Positions 14,525 to 17,144 of a DNA stretch of 17,144 nucleotides are shown here, one piece after another (the first letter of the stretch is position 1; every line of letters starts with the position of its first letter). The DNA is taken from assembly GCA_910588595.1 (NCBI GenBank), contig CAJUQU010000021.1, positions 1-17,144 on the forward strand, read 5' to 3'. Source of the stretch: an uncultured Lachnospiraceae bacterium. Its GTDB lineage: Bacteria > Bacillota_A > Clostridia > Lachnospirales > Lachnospiraceae. The position numbers and the translations under genes were made by a program. The notes beneath the pieces were generated by a model. It worked only from the letters and a program-made list of their open reading frames with translations. It did no database searches and was not told where the DNA came from.

Positions 14525-14570
14525 TAAGTATAGACTTTTTTGTGAAAGATGTAAATAGGATCGAACAGAG

Positions 14571-14599
14571 TTTACGGAATGTGGTTTTTTTGTTATGAT
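14571..14599 (+). promoter_or_regulatory. Candidate promoter for the small ORF and YwqG gene
   Basis: TTTACG (14571-14576), a 17-base spacer and TATGAT (14594-14599). It begins 46 bases beyond the MITE and would start transcription at about 14606, so an ATG at 14579 could not serve as a start codon on this transcript. Confidence 0.45.
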
Positions 14600-14638
14600 A
14601 TAGACGAAATCCTCGGCTGCAGGCAGCGAAGGGAAGGA

Positions 14639-14889
14639 GTGGGTTCCTGCACAGAAGAGTGGCTTGACGCGTGGGCAGAAAGGGTGATCCGGGAAGTTGA
14701 CAGTTCCGAGTCGATCTCTGCGGGGATGGTGTGCAACCTGCTGCTCGGTCCGATCATGGAAGATTTCATTCGCTGGAGAGGATTTATCCTGAATTTGACA
14801 GGCTGACTGAGAATGATGTGATGGTTATGGAGGATGAGGTTGCGCGAACAGGTGTAATAAAAAATAGTTTACGGAGGTGCTTATGTTAG
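14639..14889 (+). pseudogene. Small, probably frameshifted ORF upstream of the YwqG gene
   Basis: From a GTG at 14639 (AAGGG at 14629-14633, 5-base spacer) one frame reads 55 residues (EEWLDAWAERVIREVDSS, then ISAGMVCNLLLGPI) to TGA at 14806. Around 14755 a protein-like reading continues in another frame (FHSLERIYPEFDRLTENDV, then MVMEDEVARTGVI) to TAG at 14889, overlapping the YwqG start. Together these could be one gene of about 80 residues broken by a single-base change, or a chance ORF. I recognise no family. The intact 55-residue version is the alternative. Confidence is low. Confidence 0.3.
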
Positions 14890-15848
14890 CAATGAAGAAA
14901 ATCTCGATTGAGGAAGAAATCAGGGAAGCGATGAAAAAGAGCAAAAAAGCGTTTTCAAAAGAGACGCTGGACAGGCTGACGGTGCTGCTGGGACGGCTGG
15001 ACGAGAAGTGTCCGCCGCAGCCGTATCTGCCGCTCAAGCCCATGCGCGCCGCGTCGACAACCGTGTTTGACAGCAAACTTGGCGGTGTGCCATATTTCCC
15101 CAAGGGCATGGAATATCCCAGTGTTTTGGAGGGGGAGTTTGCGGGGAAACCGTTAAAACTCCTGGCGCAGTTAAATTTTGCAGAGCTTCCGCATTTGGAG
15201 GGATTTCCGGAAAAAGGGATCCTGCAGTTTTTTGCTGGCTGTGACGGTGACGACGTTTATGGCGTTGATTTCAATGATTATTTTGCCCAGAATGGTTTCC
15301 GTGTCATCTACCATGAAAATATCATCGAAGACACGGGCAAGCTGATGTCTGTGGAGGATTTGCCGTCACTTGGCAGTGGCGGGGAGGATTTACCTTTTAC
15401 AGGGGAGTTTTTGCTCAGGGCAGGGGAAACGTGCTTTCGTGGGATCGCGCCTTCTGATTTTCGTTTTGACAGCACTGTCGCAGAAAGTTTCAACGAGCTG
15501 TTTGGCGGGGATGTAGCGGGCATGTGGGTGGACTGTGATGGGAAGAAGGGGATCTTCCAGGTGGATGAAGCGCTCTACCATGCGATCGATGAGGTGCGTT
15601 CCGCTTACGGCACCGGCATCGGTGGTTTTCCGTATTTTACACAGCAGGATATCCGCTCGTGCGATGAGAGATACAGAGCGTGTGATACAGTGTTGTTCCA
15701 GCTCGACAGCGAATTCGGTGAGGGAATCGACAGCTGGGAAGATGAAATCATGTGGGGAGACAGCGGTGTGGGCAACTTTTTCATCAGTGCCGGAAACCTT
15801 GCGAAACGCGATTTCTCGAAAGTTCTGTATACATGGGATTGCTGCTGA
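14883..15848 (+). CDS. YwqG family protein (DUF1963)
   Basis: A 321-residue soluble protein of the YwqG/DUF1963 family, whose biochemical role is not established. Family landmarks are visible in order: KLGGVPYFPKGMEYP, then LLAQLNFAELPHLEGFPEKG followed by LQFF; GGFPYFTQQDIR in the second half; and the C-terminal MWGDSGVGNFFI with a DFSKVLYTWDC ending, which is the usual end of the family. An N-terminal basic helix (IEEEIREAMKKSKKAF) precedes the domain. The ATG at 14883 follows GGAGG (14873-14877) with a 5-base spacer; an ATG at 14892 is the alternative. The length is typical or slightly long. It lies 93 bases before the AraC-type gene on the same strand. Confidence 0.9.
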   Translation: MLAMKKISIEEEIREAMKKSKKAFSKETLDRLTVLLGRLDEKCPPQPYLPLKPMRAASTTVFDSKLGGVPYFPKGMEYPSVLEGEFAGKPLKLLAQLNFAELPHLEGFPEKGILQFFAGCDGDDVYGVDFNDYFAQNGFRVIYHENIIEDTGKLMSVEDLPSLGSGGEDLPFTGEFLLRAGETCFRGIAPSDFRFDSTVAESFNELFGGDVAGMWVDCDGKKGIFQVDEALYHAIDEVRSAYGTGIGGFPYFTQQDIRSCDERYRACDTVLFQLDSEFGEGIDSWEDEIMWGDSGVGNFFISAGNLAKRDFSKVLYTWDCC

Positions 15849-15941
15849 TCCGTTTTTGCTCATCAACCACAAAAAAGTCAAGCCGCCGCAATGGAGAGCT
15901 GATATACTTGAATCACATCGCGATGGAAAGAAGGAAATGCA

Positions 15942-17144
15942 ATGAGTTATTCGGCTATGGCGCACGCCCTGACAGGTTATGTGGAGGGGCATCTCGAGTG
16001 CTTTGACATCAGGAGCATGTCGGAGTGCTTTGGATTCTCGCAGGCGTATCTGCGGGAGCTTTTCCTGAAAAATATGGATATGCCCATCATGCAGTATTAC
16101 AGACGGCGGAGACTGATAACGTCCGCGTCTGAGCTGCTGCACTCCGACAGGAGGATCATCGACATTGCCCTGGAAAGCGGGTTTTCGAGCCATGAGGCGT
16201 ACACGAGGGCTTTTCGGAAACACTTTGGAATGCCGCCGAGCCAGTTTCGGCTGGTCAGACCGTCCATAGGGCGAAGACAGCTGGAGTCGGGTGTGTTCGG
16301 GCTGGAGCGCATTGCCGACGAAGAGAAAAGGAGCAGTGGTCTGATGACAAAACAGAATGAAAAGAGTACGGTGCTGTACGGGATCCGAAAGGTGGAGCAG
16401 GGCGCGTACGGGAGCAATACGATGTACCCGATCTGTGTCAAGGCGGTGTCGGAGTATCTGGGAGATGACGTTTCCTACGCGTATATCATGGCGGCGACCG
16501 GGGCGGCATTCCGCCTGGTGTGGAACCGGGAGATGTGGGATCTGAGCAATGTTGACATTTACCACACACTGAGAGAATCCAACGACATCTACGCGTGCGG
16601 GGCAAAAGCCCTGGGAAGGGAGTTCTCGTTTTTGGGAAGGGATGAGACGGCGACGAAGGAGGCGTTCACGGAGTACATGAAGGAGGCGATCGCACAGGGA
16701 TTTCCGGTGATCGCGCTGGGGATCATCGGACCGCCGGAACCGTGCATTGTCGCAGGGTACGAAGCTGACGGGGCGCTCGTCATGGGCTGGAACTTTTTCC
16801 AGAACGATGCGGAGTTTGCATCCTCGGCGCGCACGGCGGACAACGGCTATTTTCTGTGTGACACATGGTGGGAGAATACGGACACACAGGCGCTGATGTA
16901 TTTCGGGGCTGTCAGCGAGGAGAGGCGGAGTTTAGGGGATATCATCAGGATGGCGGCAGACATCATGGAGGCGCGGGAAGAATACACTTACGCAAAGGGG
17001 ATCCTCGCATATGACGCGTGGAGGGAAATGCTCTTAGACGAAAAGTGGTTTGAGAACAATGCCTCCTTTGACGGGCTCTTTGAGAAGCTGCTCGTCCACA
17101 ATGACGCGATGGTCTGCATTCAGGACGGAAGGAAATGGGGCGCA
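15942..17144 (+). CDS. AraC-type regulator fused to a BtrH/C39-like domain (partial, 3' end cut)
   Basis: Open to the window edge for 401 codons. Residues 1-110 are a double helix-turn-helix of the AraC/XylS type (SMSECFGFSQAYLRELF, then IIDIALESGFSSHEAYTRAF and the closing KHFGMPPSQFR), so here the DNA-binding part is N-terminal. From about 143 a second domain begins (VLYGIRKVEQGAYGSNTMYP): Cys165 in MYPICVKAVSEYLGDDV, VDIYHTL, FPVIALGIIGPPEPCIVAGYE and GWNFFQN, ending the core near WWENTDTQALMYFG (309-322). This resembles the butirosin protein H N-terminal and C39-like papain folds. The usual catalytic His before the V-x-GY strand appears to be Cys268. An extra domain starts at about 330. 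The ATG at 15942 has AAGGA (15931-15935) 6 bases upstream, and a TGA at about 15900 closes the frame behind it. It probably senses or modifies a small molecule; that is inference. Confidence 0.82.
   Translation, partial: MSYSAMAHALTGYVEGHLECFDIRSMSECFGFSQAYLRELFLKNMDMPIMQYYRRRRLITSASELLHSDRRIIDIALESGFSSHEAYTRAFRKHFGMPPSQFRLVRPSIGRRQLESGVFGLERIADEEKRSSGLMTKQNEKSTVLYGIRKVEQGAYGSNTMYPICVKAVSEYLGDDVSYAYIMAATGAAFRLVWNREMWDLSNVDIYHTLRESNDIYACGAKALGREFSFLGRDETATKEAFTEYMKEAIAQGFPVIALGIIGPPEPCIVAGYEADGALVMGWNFFQNDAEFASSARTADNGYFLCDTWWENTDTQALMYFGAVSEERRSLGDIIRMAADIMEAREEYTYAKGILAYDAWREMLLDEKWFENNASFDGLFEKLLVHNDAMVCIQDGRKWGA

Noticed and set aside
15390..16565. Long minus-strand open frame of 391 codons
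   Set aside because: It is antisense to the YwqG and AraC-type genes, both recognised by conserved motifs; the translation is rich in His/Arg/Pro/Cys as shadow frames are.
1..17144. CRISPR array, tRNA or rRNA genes
   Set aside because: No regularly spaced direct repeats and no tRNA or rRNA landmark sequences were seen on either strand.

Overview
The window looks like a chromosomal segment of a Gram-positive anaerobe of the class Clostridia, most likely Lachnospiraceae. This is inferred from the mix of families: pyruvate formate-lyase, a cytosolic GGDEF protein with a degenerate second module, an AAA-ATPase-like/PD-(D/E)XK relic, a LytTR/GHKL two-component pair, a YwqG protein and an AraC fusion. 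Strong AGGAGG-type ribosome binding sites and frequent TTG/GTG starts agree. No rRNA, tRNA, CRISPR array, phage module or complete insertion sequence was seen.

Layout. 1-297 (-): N-terminus of pyruvate formate-lyase with a good promoter upstream. 577-2808 (-): a diguanylate cyclase, a GNAT acetyltransferase, and a short, probably truncated PD-(D/E)XK-like protein with its own promoter and terminator. 3104-6435 (+): a two-gene operon with a 4-bp overlap, encoding a short UvrA-like twin-ATPase and a cytosolic class C beta-lactamase-fold serine hydrolase. 6510-7751 (+): an unrecognised protein without a convincing start, then an AAA-ATPase-like/PD-(D/E)XK gene ruined by an internal deletion. 7820-7928: an AT-rich island with two tandem hairpins, in front of a methyl-accepting chemotaxis protein (8049-9758, +). 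9843-10346 (-): a second GNAT. 10618-12648 (+): LytTR response regulator and GHKL histidine kinase. 12868-13413 (+): an acidic coiled-coil protein. 13468-14310 (-): an alpha/beta hydrolase. 14354-14524: a MITE-like element with about 50-bp inverted arms and a TAA duplication. 14639-15848 (+): a small doubtful, probably frameshifted ORF and a YwqG (DUF1963) protein. 15942-17144 (+): an AraC-type regulator fused to a large C-terminal domain resembling BtrH/C39-like papain folds, cut by the window edge.

How it fits together. Most genes form short independent units, as in an accessory stretch with signalling (c-di-GMP, chemotaxis, two-component) and small-molecule enzymes. The clear functional pairings are UvrA-like ATPase + serine hydrolase (translationally coupled; drug or lesion tolerance is a guess) and response regulator + histidine kinase, possibly with the coiled-coil gene as a target. 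Decay is visible in several places: the truncated nuclease-like gene, a possible gene remnant at 2861-3058, the deleted AAA/PD-(D/E)XK gene, and the small ORF beside the MITE. The best candidates for something little described are the UvrA-like/hydrolase operon and the AraC-BtrH-like fusion.
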